A DNA stretch of 42,500 nt. Origin: Chrysomallon squamiferum. Lineage: Eukaryota > Mollusca > Gastropoda > Neomphalida > Peltospiridae. Positions 16,016-32,230 of the stretch are shown in pieces. The notes below the pieces were generated by a model. That model saw only the letters and a list, made by a program, of their open reading frames with translations. It made no database searches and had not been told where the DNA came from. The position numbers and the translations under genes are program-made. How positions within the stretch are numbered: the first letter of the stretch is position 1; each line of letters opens with the position of its first letter. The DNA is taken from positions 19,535,556 through 19,578,055 of the forward strand of contig CM022678.1 of NCBI GenBank assembly GCA_012295275.1, in the 5' to 3' direction.

Positions 16016-16265
16016 CAGCAGCAGCAGTAGTAGTTGTAGCAGTAGTAGTAGCATGTGGTGGTATAAGTAGTAGTAGTAGTAGTAAGTGTAGCAGTAGTAG
16101 TGACAGCACTAGTAATAGTGGTTAGTAATAATAATAACGGTAGTACTGGTGGTGGTAGCAGTTATAGTAATAGCAGTAAATAGTAAACGTAACTAATAAA
16201 AGTATTAATATTAGTTAAAAAAAATAGTAAACGTATATAGTAGCATGTGGTAGTAATAGTATATA
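16016..16265. repeat. Interrupted (AGT)n trinucleotide array
   Basis: AGT/AGC triplets with GGT and AAT variants over about 250 bases. This is the complement of the ACT clusters elsewhere in the window. Confidence 0.92.
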
Positions 16266-16925
16266 TACAGTTTACTAAATTTTATTTTTTTTAATTTTAT
16301 TTTTTTAAATGATAATGCATAATGTATTCTCTATTATGTGAAATGAAGAGTTATCGGTATTGATATCATCACATCAACGTCATCAGCATCATCAGTATAA
16401 TTATCACACTGCTATTACTGCTGTCGCTGTACTGTGTTGATGACATCATTACAATAACAACCATCACGATGACGTCACTGATACTGCACCATCTTTTTTT
16501 TTTTCTTTCTGTTTTATATTTCTCATCTTTATTTTTATTTTTAAGCAGATCACATTCAAATATTTAAATTATAATCCACGTTTTTTTTTTTTAATCCTGC
16601 ACTTGTCAAAATGTCATTTCATGAAGAAACATTATTAGAAAAAAAAAGAAGAAGAAAATAACAAAGAATATGATGCCAAAAGGGAAAAAAAAAAAAAATA
16701 AAAAAATGATGCTATGAGTACGAAAATGGCGTTGAAAATCGATATTATAAGATTTATTTTGGTTCCAGGCTCGTTGCTTTGACATAAGAAATACTGTAAG
16801 TGACACAGAAAGATGCTGTGTTTAATAACTTGTGTTCGTGATATCAGTTTTATGTTTCTACAGTAGAATAATTAACCCTTACTATGCAGAGAATTTGTTT
16901 CATTACAGTTTTGCAATGTACGTGG
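16266..16925. other. AT-rich stretch, no gene
   Basis: Contains TGACGTCA at 16470-16477 in a run of GATGACATCA-like words (about 16365-16490), and A- or T-rich patches near 16497 and 16680. Confidence 0.5.
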
Positions 16926-16977
16926 AGACATACATACATACATACATACATACATACACACATACATACATATCCAG

Positions 16978-17010
<33 letters not shown>

Positions 17011-17215
17011 CAAACATACATATATATACATATATATATATATGTTTATATGTACGTATGTATGTATATATATATGTATGTATCTGTGTGTGTTTATATA
17101 TATAGATATGTATATATATATAGATATATATATAGATATAGATATATACAGAGAGATACACAGATACATATATACATACGTACGTACGTACATACACACT
17201 TACACACACACACAC
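16926..17215. repeat. CATA/TA/GATA/ACAC mixed microsatellite block
   Basis: CATA tetranucleotides (16929-16965), TA runs, then TATG/GATA variants and a final CATA/ACGT/CACA segment. Many low-complexity frames cross it on both strands; none is a gene. Confidence 0.92.
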
Positions 17216-17584
17216 AAGACACATTCACATTTATTTATTTAAATAGCCCAATTACAAGGATACGAATTTAAGATACGAGCAGCCTTCCAAAACATCTCTC
17301 TGTAATTCTTTAAATCTATTTAACCACTCTCTTTTTCCGTGATTACCTTCGCTCAGTCCTCAGATTAGTCTAACTCTCTTTGACGAATTAACTCGTAAGT
17401 GCTTGAAATTGCTTATTCCTCGCCAGCTCTGTCTCTTCCATTGCATTATATTTGAAAAGAGCGCCACACAATTGTATCAGTCCTACGAACCTCTGAAGCT
17501 CATTCCTAAAGTTTTCAATGGCTCCAGAACAGTCAATAAGAGTGGATCTTTTAACTTTATTTTTATTTTTTATTTTATAATTGC
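17216..17584. other. Complex sequence, no recognised gene
   Basis: Ordinary composition. The open frame beginning at 17403 has no recognisable domain before it enters the repeat at 17585. Confidence 0.4.
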
Positions 17585-17716
17585 GTCGTCATCATCATCA
17601 TCATCATCGTTAATATTATTATTATTGTTGTTGTTGTTGTTGTTATTTCACTTAAGTCTTTTTATAATGAAATGCACGGAAGACAATTTATTTATTGATT
17701 TATTGATTACTACTAT

Positions 17717-17748
<32 letters not shown>

Positions 17749-17776
17749 ATATTATATATATATATATATATATATT
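17585..17776. repeat. ATC, ATT, GTT, ACT and TA repeat series
   Basis: ATC repeats (about 17590-17608), ATT/GTT (about 17612-17645), ACT (about 17707-17747) and a TA run (about 17753-17775) follow one another with short spacers. Confidence 0.92.
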
Positions 17777-18639
17777 AAATTATTATTTCTTTTTTAAAAT
17801 GTCCACATTTAATTAATTCTGCTAGTTGTATCCTAAAATACATTTTCTAGGAAGCACTTCTTTTCATTCTGTGTAGAATTAGATTTTTCTGGAAAAGCAT
17901 TAATTAAATTTCGATTTATATACAGTTCATGTGAAATTATTAATTTTTGTCATTCATCGTTGAAATGGATATAACATCAATGGTGTTATTTTTAGTATAG
18001 TTGTAATCCATTTCATTAATTTCATTTTTATGTGAATAATGAGATATCCAAGAAAGACACAGTACACTTCAGGACTTCTAAATTTAAGCAGAAAATATAA
18101 TCATTGATATATTTATAGAAATATCATTCTTAAACATCTGATAAGAGAGAGATAAAATTATTAAAAAATTTTGGCGATTAGAACCCTTAGCCCTAGAATT
18201 CGTCACAGCACAAACTCGGTAAAGGACAAAATTTAAACATAATCTGCGACGTCACAGAGAACGAGCATTTTCCTTAGACGTGATTGGCTTTTACTAATAA
18301 CGGAACAGGTGTTCCGAAAGTCAGTGACGTCATGTCGTTGACAAAGGCTTCCGCAGGTGCAGCGTTTCCTGTACTGCTGCTGCGAAGTAAATGTCAAACG
18401 TGGTTGGCAGTGCTGTTAATTAAAGTCTTCGTGGACGTTTATATGAGACACATGGATTTCATTTCCTGCGTTTATTTCAAACAGACAAGAAAGAAATAGT
18501 CAATTAGTGTATTCATCCGCGTGTGAGTAAGTAGTAGTAAACAGGATCGACGTACCCATTAGAAAATAATTAACAAGTTCACGTACTTGTATGTGTGATG
18601 TTAATGAATTAACACATTGACCCGTGAAAAATTGTTCCT
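17777..18639. other. AT-rich then complex sequence, no gene recognised
   Basis: 18180-18500 is of higher complexity, with GCGACGTCAC near 18247, an inverted CCAAT (GATTGGC) near 18281 and TGACGTCA at 18325-18332. These may be regulatory sites; no coding exon is supported. Confidence 0.45.
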
Positions 18640-19480
18640 GATTAATTAAGTAATCGAGTTGAGGCAACTTTAATTATTTCAGTAAATCACTAGCCAGTTG
18701 TAGTATCTTTCAGTCTAGTAAGTTGACCCTCTGTCTATGACTAAAACTTAAGCAAGTTGACGTTTCTGTCAGTCTATGAGTAAAACTGAAACAAGCTGAC
18801 GTTTCTGTCAGTCTATGAGTAAAACTGAAACAAGCTGACACTCTGTCTCTGACTAAAACTGAAACAAGCTGACGTTTCTGTCAGTCTATGAGCAAAACTG
18901 AAACAAGGTGACACTCTGTGTGTGACTACAATTGAAACAACATGACACTCTGACTTTGACTAAAACTGAAACAAGCTGACACTCTGTCTGTGACTAAAAT
19001 TGAAACAACATGACACTGTCTGTGACTAAAACTGAAACAAGCTGACACTCTGTCTGTGACTAAAATTGAAACAACATGACACTGTCTGTGAGTAAGTCAC
19101 TAATACGATGAGTGTCGGTCTGTGAGTAACGTATTAATACGTTGACGTTTATATCAATCTGAGCAAATCATTAACAGGTTGCCGTATGTGTGTTTGTGTG
19201 TATGTGTGTGTGTCTGTATGTGTGTATATGTGTGCGTGTAGGTGTGTGTGTATGTGTGTGTGTGTGTCCGCATATCTGTAAATCATTAACTACAATGTAT
19301 GTATCAATGGATTATTAAATAATAGAAAAGTTAAGATGACATATATATCATCACATCAGTAAATTATTAAGTCTATGTGTAAATCATTAACAAGCTAACA
19401 CATCTGTTAGTCTGAGTAAATCATTAAAACGTTGGCATATGTATGAGTCTGTGAGTAAATCTTGATACGATGACCTATGT
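18640..19480. repeat. Minisatellite with 34/32-bp dimer units, degenerate flanks
   Basis: The core (about 18705-19095) is built from units containing TAAAACTGAAACAAGCTGAC or TAAAATTGAAACAACATGAC joined by CACTCTGTCTGTG-like or GTTTCTGTCAGTCTATGAG-like linkers. The two types alternate with an exact 66-bp period between 18961 and 19027. Diverged units around GAGTAAATCATTAACA continue to about 19480, interrupted by a GT-rich patch at 19188-19270. Confidence 0.85.
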
Positions 19481-19505
19481 GTCTGTGTGTGCGTGTGTGT
19501 GTGAG

Positions 19506-19563
<58 letters not shown>
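19481..19563. repeat. (GT)n microsatellite
   Basis: GT dinucleotides with a few interruptions in the first 30 bases, then pure from about 19510 to 19563. Confidence 0.96.
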
Positions 19564-21236
<1,673 letters not shown>

Positions 21237-21271
21237 GTTCTTGTTGTTGCTGCTGCTGTTGTTGTTGTTAC

Positions 21272-21308
<37 letters not shown>

Positions 21309-21520
21309 ATTATTTTAAATATCTTATTGTAGTGTCTTATTTCGTGTTTACAAAAATGTTGAAATGAACATTTTTATTCACACACACACACAAACACATA
21401 CATACATACATATACACACATATAAACACATACATACATACACACACACATATATACATACATACATACACTCACACACAGACACAGACACACACACGCA
21501 TACACATACACATTCACAAA
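21237..21520. repeat. (GTT)n array, then CA/CATA block
   Basis: GTT triplets fill about 21239-21309 with a GCT interruption. A CA, CATA and CACAGA mixture follows at about 21379-21520. Confidence 0.93.
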
Positions 21521-22204
21521 AGCACGTAGATACTGCCATACTGTTTTATTATCACTACCTTCTAACAAATGACAACCAGTCCATTTAAAGAAAAACAATC
21601 ACAACACCGGTTGGCACGGGAAAAAAAAAAAAAGAAATATTCATAATTTATGTCAGATGGATTCAATTTACCTTGCACTGCGTTATTCACAAAGCACATA
21701 TTTCATGGTCAAAAGCTCGTTAAAAACTTTATCACCGAAACCAGGATTTGTCCGTGGAAAAGGATTTCGTCGCCCGAAGCAATTTTTCACTTTTCTGTTT
21801 TCATACCGCGGGTCACATTCTCTAAAGCCCTCTGTCGGGGAAATCGTAAATTACAGCCAAAATCAAAAATACCTCTTTAGTCAGCTCGAATCACTTTTCC
21901 GAAAAAAAACAAAAAGTGTTCGCTATCGTTAACACTGTCGTGAAAAATCAATAAAAAAGGGGGAAAAAATGTTTCTTTTCGCGCACAATTCACTTACGTG
22001 TTCCGGTTTTCTTCTGTATCGTACTTTCCTCCATAAGAAACACGCGAACCTTACCCTCGCCTCTCCCTTCCTACCTCCCTTCCTCTCCTTTTTCCAAGTC
22101 GCTGATTTAAGTCAGGCCACCGAAGAAAGCTATTTTCACGATGCCTGGCTGGAATGAGATAAAAACTACGGTCATTTCCGTTCCGGGAGCGTAATAAAAT
22201 CATC
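21521..22204. other. Complex island, no recognised gene
   Basis: Nearly 700 bases with few repeats. Overlapping open frames (21650-21880, 21657-21932, 21969-22157) match no family I know and lack clear splice sites. I leave it unassigned. Confidence 0.4.
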
Positions 22205-22251
22205 CGGAAAAAAAAAAAAAAAAAAAAAGGAAAAAAAAAAAAAAAAAAAAA
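22205..22251. repeat. Interrupted poly-A
   Basis: Two A-runs separated by GG. Together about 45 bases. Confidence 0.95.
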
Positions 22252-22790
22252 ACGATTTTGCTGCTTACAAAGACCGTTCAGCCTTGACAGTTTTGTCAGC
22301 TGTAAACCAATTTTCGCTCGGTCGTTGTTACAAAAAGAAATGGGAAAATAAAAAGGTGAATTAGTGTTTTAAAAAAAAGCGAAAATGTTGTTAAAATGTG
22401 GTTTATGGGATTTAGTCTGTCAACTAGAAAAATATCGATAGCAGCTGAAGCAACAGTTGGTTGCAATCGTAGCGGCAGTGGTGGTTGTTGTTGTTGCAGT
22501 TGATGTAGTTCCAGTTGACGTTGGTGGTTGTGGTGGTAGTAGCAGCAGCAGTGGTAGTTCTAGTGTTAATAGTAGCAGTAGTAGAAATAGTAGTAGTAAT
22601 AGTAGCAAAAACATTCAAGTGGTAGTAGTAATAGTTGAAGTAGTAGTAATAGCAGAAGTATAAGATAGTAGTAGTAACTGTAGTTGTAGTAGTAGTAGTA
22701 GTTTGATTCCTTTTCTTTGTCTTCTTCTTATTACTGTTGTTGTTGTTGTAGTTGTTATTGTTGTTGTTATTATTATCATTATTATTATAT
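22252..22790. repeat. Complex lead-in, then (AGT)n/(GTT)n trinucleotide array
   Basis: 22252-22449 is ordinary sequence without a gene signal. From about 22450 to 22790 AGT, GTT and GGT triplets dominate. All long frames through it are homopolymer-like artefacts. Confidence 0.85.
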
Positions 22791-22901
22791 TTCATTACGG
22801 GTGCCTGAAATAATTTATTAATAATACATAAACAAACATTTATCAATATCAGATTATATTTTTAACTACACCAGTTTAATCCTGAAATAATTTAATTTAA
22901 A

Positions 22902-22941
<40 letters not shown>

Positions 22942-23532
22942 GCCAACCAACGATGGCTATTTACCAGCACGAAATTATCACGTTTATCGAAAATATGACC
23001 GAATTTTTGGCGATTAGTTTTGACGGCAAAAAGGTTACATTCCGAGCTCTTTGCCGTCACTACCACCATCGATTGGTGAAACGCTGAATTCTGAAAAAGG
23101 CAGAAGATTTTTACGACGTTAATCATTAACGACAGCCACTGCATGACTTTCAATAACTCGCGTATAAAAACTGCTTTCGTGATCCAACTTTTCTCTTTCT
23201 CCTACTTCGTTTAATCAATCTTCATTACGTCAGAATTTACGACGTTCCACGCAATGGGATCCTTGACGTCATCGAGCAAAAATCAATCAGAAATTCTTTG
23301 TTTGTCTTCATATATTTGTTTCCCATCTTTTTTTTCTGTGCTTATTTAATGTATATAGACATGCAAGCATACATACGTAATACATATATATATATATATC
23401 ATGCTTATGTTTCTTTCTATCAATTTCTATCTGTCTGACTGTCTAGCTATTTCGTTTATCTCCATTTATCTCAGTTTCTATTTCTCTGTATATCTATCTA
23501 CTACTTGTCTTTTTCTCTTTTTGTCTATATTT

Positions 23533-23536
<4 letters not shown>
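22791..23536. other. Mixed sequence with poly-A and a small unassigned ORF
   Basis: A poly-A lies at about 22908-22937. Just after it a 44-codon ATG-initiated frame (22953-23087, +) of balanced composition is present but unrecognised. TGACGTCA occurs at 23264-23271, a TA run at 23385-23398 and CT/TATC-rich sequence after 23410. Confidence 0.45.

Positions 23537-23610
<74 letters not shown>
23537..23610. repeat. (CT)n tract, 74 bp
   Basis: Uninterrupted CT dinucleotides between T-rich flanks. Confidence 0.97.
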
Positions 23611-23613
<3 letters not shown>

Positions 23614-24181
23614 TTTCCTTCTGTATTACTTATTTCGTTTTCTTTCTTTTGAATCTCAGTCTGTTTCTTATTTCTCTTCCTTCGCAATTTCTGCCTTATT
23701 CTTGTGCGCACAAGATTATCAGTGTATCCATTATAAAAAATAAAAAATAAAAACTATGTTGTTTTTGGGTTTTTTTTTAAACCAATGCTTCAAAGGAATA
23801 AAAGAATAAAAATATAAAAAGAATTAATTTAAAAATAAGAAAGAAGAAAAAAATGGAAAGAAACCAAAATACTAGCATCAACATGCATGGGACTATTTTG
23901 AAAGTGTAAAGCGCTAATTAAAGAAATATTATGACGTCAAAGACTAGCGCGCCTCCTGCCTGGAGATATTCTTAACGTTTAGAGTTATCTCCCATTGTTA
24001 TCTCAGGCTTGGGGCAAGTTTCTTTTAATCATACCGAAAAATGTCAACAGCATTCTCGCGACGAGAAAAGATGTTTATTGATTTCTTTTCTTTTTCTTTT
24101 TTCTTTCTTTCAATTTTTTCTTTTTCTTTTTTCTTTCTTTTCAATTTTTTCTTTTTCTTTTCTGAAATGATATTTTTAATT

Positions 24182-24214
<33 letters not shown>

Positions 24215-24659
24215 ATTCACATTACTAATCAAAAATGGATTAGATCGAATTTAAACACTTTTATTATTTTTATTCTTTGCTCTTTTTTTAATTATTTATT
24301 TATTTTATTTTTATTTTAATTTTGTTATTTATTATTATTATTTTTCTTATTACTTATTTATTTATTTATTTATTTATTTTATTATTATTATTATTATTGT
24401 TGTTGTTGTTGTTGTTGTTGTTATTATTACTGTTATTATTGTTATTATTATCATCATCATCATCATCATTATTATTATTTAGTATGAATTAACAGATTTC
24501 ATTTGACATGATTAATTTTTTAGAGTTTATTTTTCTTAAAATAAAAATGTTTAGTCATTTACCTGTGTGTCTGTTTCTGCTTGCGTACATGTGCGTGCGT
24601 GTTCATTTGTGTGATGCTTTTCGACATTTTAACTTTTAGATATTTTTTACCTAACGGAG

Positions 24660-24697
<38 letters not shown>

Positions 24698-24790
24698 TCA
24701 TTTTATGTCAGAAATACTTTAGGTCTTATCCTTTGTGTACGTTGTAATTTATATTTTAAATATTTAATTTTTTTTTTTTAATTTGTTCAG
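23611..24790. other. Intron sequence preceding KCNQ exon A
   Basis: Mostly T-rich: TTTC blocks at about 24078-24215, TTTA/ATT/GTT/ATC runs at about 24290-24480 and a poly-T at about 24665-24697. TGACGTCA lies at 23932-23939. The final T-rich tract and TTGTTCAG at 24783-24790 form the acceptor of exon A. Confidence 0.75.
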
Positions 24791-24881
24791 GTTTATGGTC
24801 GTCATCCTGTGCCTTGTGTTAAGTGTACTTGTGTCCATCTCCGAGTTTGAGACGATTCTCAGTCCCATCTGTTTATACTTG
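24791..24881 (+). CDS. KCNQ1: KCNQ channel exon A: most of S1 and the S1-S2 loop
   Basis: This 91-nt internal exon encodes the outer-helix segment S1 of a Kv7/KCNQ voltage-gated potassium channel. The first base completes a codon from the previous exon; the next 30 codons read FMVVILCLVLSVLVSISEFE and onward to LYL. Human KCNQ1 at the same place reads FLIVLVCLIFSVLSTIEQY, and I recall its exon 2 as also 91 nt. The acceptor is TTGTTCAG and the donor GTAAGTACA, ending in phase 0, which matches exon B. Sequence similarity alone is moderate; exon length, phase and order make the assignment firm. The N-terminal exon is expected upstream but was not found. The extracellular S1-S2 loop is clearly diverged from vertebrate KCNQ1. 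Confidence 0.93.
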
Positions 24882-25024
24882 GTAAGTACATCTTCTCTAC
24901 AAATATAGGCTAGTGTTGAATTTTTATTTTTATCTTTTTTATTGTTATATTGTCATGAAAATACAGACACTGGATAAGTTATACATGTATGTGATCACTT
25001 GAACAAATATGTTCTACAATCATA

Positions 25025-26727
<1,703 letters not shown>

Positions 26728-26797
<70 letters not shown>
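26728..26797. repeat. (ATT)n array, about 70 bp
   Basis: Pure ATT triplets; the Ile run on the minus strand is an artefact. Confidence 0.97.
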
Positions 26798-28550
<1,753 letters not shown>

Positions 28551-28629
28551 TTTATATATATATATATAAAATGTTTTAATATATATATATAAAATCTATT
28601 TAAAAATCGCGAACAATAAAAGGAAGAAT

Positions 28630-28692
<63 letters not shown>

Positions 28693-28784
28693 ATTATTAT
28701 TATTATTATATTATTGATATACTACTATTATTAAAAGCGAACAATTATTATTATTAGAATTACTATTACTATTATTATTATTAC

Positions 28785-28852
<68 letters not shown>

Positions 28853-28855
28853 TTA
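28551..28855. repeat. (AT)n and (ATT)n arrays
   Basis: AT runs at about 28555-28568, 28580-28590 and 28633-28687 lead into ATT arrays at about 28687-28710 and 28790-28851. Confidence 0.95.
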
Positions 28856-29299
28856 TATTTATATTTATTTTACTTCATTTTGTCACTACTATTTCTTAAA
28901 TTTTTATTTAATTTTATTTATTACGCGTTCGTTACCACTATAAGCTTCAGCTTACTACCTAAATTTATCCAAAATTAAGAAGAAATAAAGAAACTGAAAA
29001 GAAGAAACGAAAAAAAGAAAGAAAAAGAACTCCATTTTTAAAATTTAAAGAAAAAAACCTCTACAGGGATTATCTTTATAAAATCTTTTCATTAAAAGCG
29101 AGAGTCATTGATTTTCTAATCGATTTTCACTTCTTCGTTCTCGAGTACGTACAGCAGACGGCAACTGAAAGCAGACGTGAAATGAAGCCCGTGCATTATT
29201 TGAGATCACGTGACGTGTCAACAGCCATCATGACGCTGTTCATTTCAGTTCAGGAATCGTAACAGTTACTGGTGTTACTATTTTTAGAATATATTTCCC

Positions 29300-29332
<33 letters not shown>

Positions 29333-30050
29333 CCAGTTTTTATTTCAGATTATTTCTTTTCTCCTGATTTCAGTTCTTTCATATTTCTACCCTGTCTTTA
29401 TGTTTCTTTCGTTTCTTTTCAATTTCTTTCGATAAAATATCAAAATAAAAAAAAAATATTCAGTTAATCAGATGAATGTTTACTCTCAAATCATCTAACT
29501 TCTGTAAGTGCATACGTACTTTATCTAAACCAGAAAATAAAAATTAAAATGGTTTCATTTACGTCATTATCAAAATCAAAGCAAAGACGTTTTAATGATT
29601 TTTTTTTATTAGATATTATCTTTTCAGTTTCATTTCTTTATTTATTTACATTTTTAATCGTTTTTGTTTTTAATTTTCTTTAATTTTATTGAATTTTATT
29701 CAATTTTATTTTATTTTATTTCTATTCTATTCTATTCTGTTCTATTCTGTATCACATATGTAATGATGGTAGCTTGACAGATGGAGAAAATGATGAATGT
29801 AAAGGAGAGTGAGGGAGTAATGGACACACGAGTGGATATAGATATTGACGTATAATGGAATATAACGGATTCTGTATGTCTGTGTGTTTATTTTTAAACG
29901 AGGATTTTTATCCTCGCGTTTTTGCATCTGTCCCATTAGTCTAAGCTTCTTTACCGAGACAATGTGACTTAGTATTCATTACGAAACATGATTCAGTTCA
30001 TGCGTCTGCAGACACTGGTGCAGCCATACCATTTATTTTTTGCAAGACGT
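28856..30050. other. Intron sequence, no exon
   Basis: A complex island at 29100-29280 contains ATCACGTGAC (29205-29214). A poly-T lies at about 29308-29333 and TTCTA repeats near 29715-29748. No coding exon was found. Confidence 0.55.
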
Positions 30051-31056
30051 AATCATTGTTTTAGCTTTATGTAATAAATCCTACTCGTTGTTTTGATCAT
30101 CTGTAAAAAAAAATCTTAGTCACTGTTTTAGTCATCTGTAATAAATCCTAGTCATTGCTTTAGTCATCTGTAATAAAACACAGTCATTGTTTTAGTCATC
30201 TGTAACAAATCCTAGTGTCTGTTTTAGTCATCTGTAACAAACCTTAGTCATTGTTTTATTCATCTGTAACAAATCCTAGTCACTGTTTTAGTCATCTGTA
30301 ACAAATCCTACTCATTGTTTTAGTCATCTGTAACAAATCCTAGTCATTGTTTTACTCATCTGTAACAAATCCTAGTCATTGTTTTACTCATCTGTAACAA
30401 ATCCTAGTCATTGTTTTACTCATCTGTAACAAATCGCTGTCATTGATTTAGTTCTCTGTAACAAATCGCAGTCATTGTTTTAGTCATCTCTAATAAATCC
30501 TAGTCACTGTTTTAGTATCTCTAACAAATCCTAGTCATTATTTTAGTCATCTGTAACAAATCCTAGTCATTGTTTTAGTCATCTGTAACAAATCGCAGTC
30601 ATTGTTTTACTCATCTGTAACAAATCCTAGTCACTGTTTTAGTCATCTCTAACAAATCCTAGTCATTGATTTAGTCATCTCTAACAAATCTTAGTCATTG
30701 CTTTAGTCATCTGTAACAAATCCTAGTCTCTGTTGTTTTAGTCATCTGTAACAAATCCTAGTCATTGTTTTAGTCATCTGTAACAAACCCTAGTCACTGT
30801 TTTATTCATCTGTAACAAATCCTAGTTTCTGTTGTTTTTGTCATCTGTAACAAATCCTAGTCATTGTTTTAGTCATCTGTAACAAACCCTAGTCACTGTT
30901 TTATTGATCTGTAACAAATCCTAGTCATTGTCTTAGTCATCTGTAACAAATCCTAGTCATTGTTTTAGTCATCTCTAACAAATCCTAGTCATTGTTTTAG
31001 TCATCTGTAACAAATCCTAGTCATTGTTTTAGTCATCTGTAACAAATCCTAGTCAT
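30051..31056. repeat. 32-bp minisatellite, about 31 copies
   Basis: The unit joins TAGTCATCTGTAACAAATCC with TAGTCATTGTTT. Copies differ by a few substitutions (TAATAAATC, TAGTCACTG, ACTCATCTG) and one or two small indels. A three-unit block marked by CTGTTGTTTT and AACAAACCCTAG is itself duplicated at about 30720-30915, showing higher-order expansion. The array ends about 200 bases before exon B. There are no unique spacers, so it is not a CRISPR array. Confidence 0.97.
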
Positions 31057-31255
31057 TTGCATTACGTTTTACAGCAGTCGGAATCGACCCGTTCATCAAA
31101 TGGACAACAATTCGTACATTCAACTCAATCGTTTCAGATGGGAGGGAATTAAATTATTAATTTTAAATATAAATGTTTGCAAATTTATTTATTTAATCTT
31201 TAATAGGTTCTCAGAATGAAATAAAAAAAAAAAAAAAAATTTTTTTTATTTACAG
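31057..31255 (+). other. KCNQ1: Intron end before exon B, with A/T stem at the acceptor
   Basis: AAATAAAAAAAA at 31219-31230 is the exact reverse complement of TTTTTTTTATTT at 31240-31251, which is the polypyrimidine tract directly before the TTTACAG acceptor. The rest is ordinary sequence. Confidence 0.85.
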
Positions 31256-31382
31256 GAAATCGCCATGTTCCTATGGATTGTGGGTGAATCTTCACTGAGG
31301 TTGTGGTCCGCCGGATGTAGGTCGCGTTACCAAGGTTTCAGCGGAAGAATAAAATTTATGAGAAGGCCACAATGTTTGATAG
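31256..31382 (+). CDS. KCNQ1: KCNQ channel exon B: S2 and S2-S3 linker
   Basis: A 127-nt exon of 42 codons plus one base, starting EIAMFLWIVGESSLRLWSAG and continuing CRSRYQGFSGRIKFMRRP. Human KCNQ1 reads [20 protein letters not shown] then CRSKY; LWSAGCRS is the KCNQ1-type wording (KCNQ2 has IWAAGC). I recall the vertebrate exon as also 127 nt. Both S2 acidic residues equivalent to KCNQ1 E160 and E170 are kept. The residue aligned with Phe167, the gating-charge transfer centre, is Ile, which is unusual. The acceptor is TTTACAG, the donor GTAACATT, and the exon ends in phase 1, matching exon C. The protein acts in the membrane as one quarter of a tetrameric channel. Confidence 0.97.
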
Positions 31383-31415
31383 GTAACATTCCACAGACTT
31401 TTATTATTATTATTA

Positions 31416-31451
<36 letters not shown>

Positions 31452-32158
31452 AATATATTAATACTAATACTAATAGTATTACTATAATTACTACTGCTAC
31501 TACTACTACTATTATTATTATTACTACTACAACCACGACTACCACTGTTAATGTTATTACTACTACTGTTAGTACTACTACTGCTATTACTACTTCTACT
31601 ATTGCTACTAATAGTACTAGTAATATTATTACTACTACTACACTAGTACTAACACTATTATTATTATTATTATTACAAGTACTTACTAATACCACTGCTA
31701 CTACCACTACCACTACTACTACTACTACTACAATTATCATTATCATATCCAACAGCATCTTTATCATTTTTTATTATTAATATTTGTTTTATTATATAAA
31801 AAACATTTACCTCACAGCGTTTGTATTTCTGTTTGTTTCCTAATATTCGCACAGCTTTCTAACTGTACTTTTGTCTGTCCGTCTCTCTGTCTGTATATAA
31901 TCTCTAATATTTACTGTATCTCTTCTGATAACTTGCTTACTTATTTACTTATTTATTCATTAGTTTTATACAGTTTATTTATTTACTTATTTATCTATCT
32001 ATCTATCTGTCTATTTATCTATCTATCTATTTATCTATCTATTTATTTATTATTTTATCTATTTATTTTTTTATTCTTTTATTTTTATTTTTTTTATTTA
32101 TTTATTTTTTTATTTATTCATTCATTTATTATTTATTTATTTATTTTTATTTATTTAC

Positions 32159-32193
<35 letters not shown>

Positions 32194-32230
32194 TTTTTTA
32201 TTTTTTATTTAGTTTATTTATTATTTGATT
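31383..32230 (+). repeat. Intron B-C: ATT/ACT triplet array, then TTTA array
   Basis: ATT triplets begin about 18 bases after the exon B donor, and ATT/ACT triplets continue to about 31745. After about 190 ordinary bases, TTTA/TCTA tetranucleotides fill about 31940-32220. The TTTA sequence blends into the repeated polypyrimidine tracts of the exon C acceptor array. Confidence 0.9.

Noticed and set aside
21650-22157. Overlapping plus-strand frames in a repeat-poor island
   Set aside because: They overlap in different frames, are unrelated to each other and lack any recognised domain. Probably chance.
30051-31056. Regular 32-bp repeats as a CRISPR array
   Set aside because: Units are directly contiguous without unique spacers, in a eukaryotic intron.
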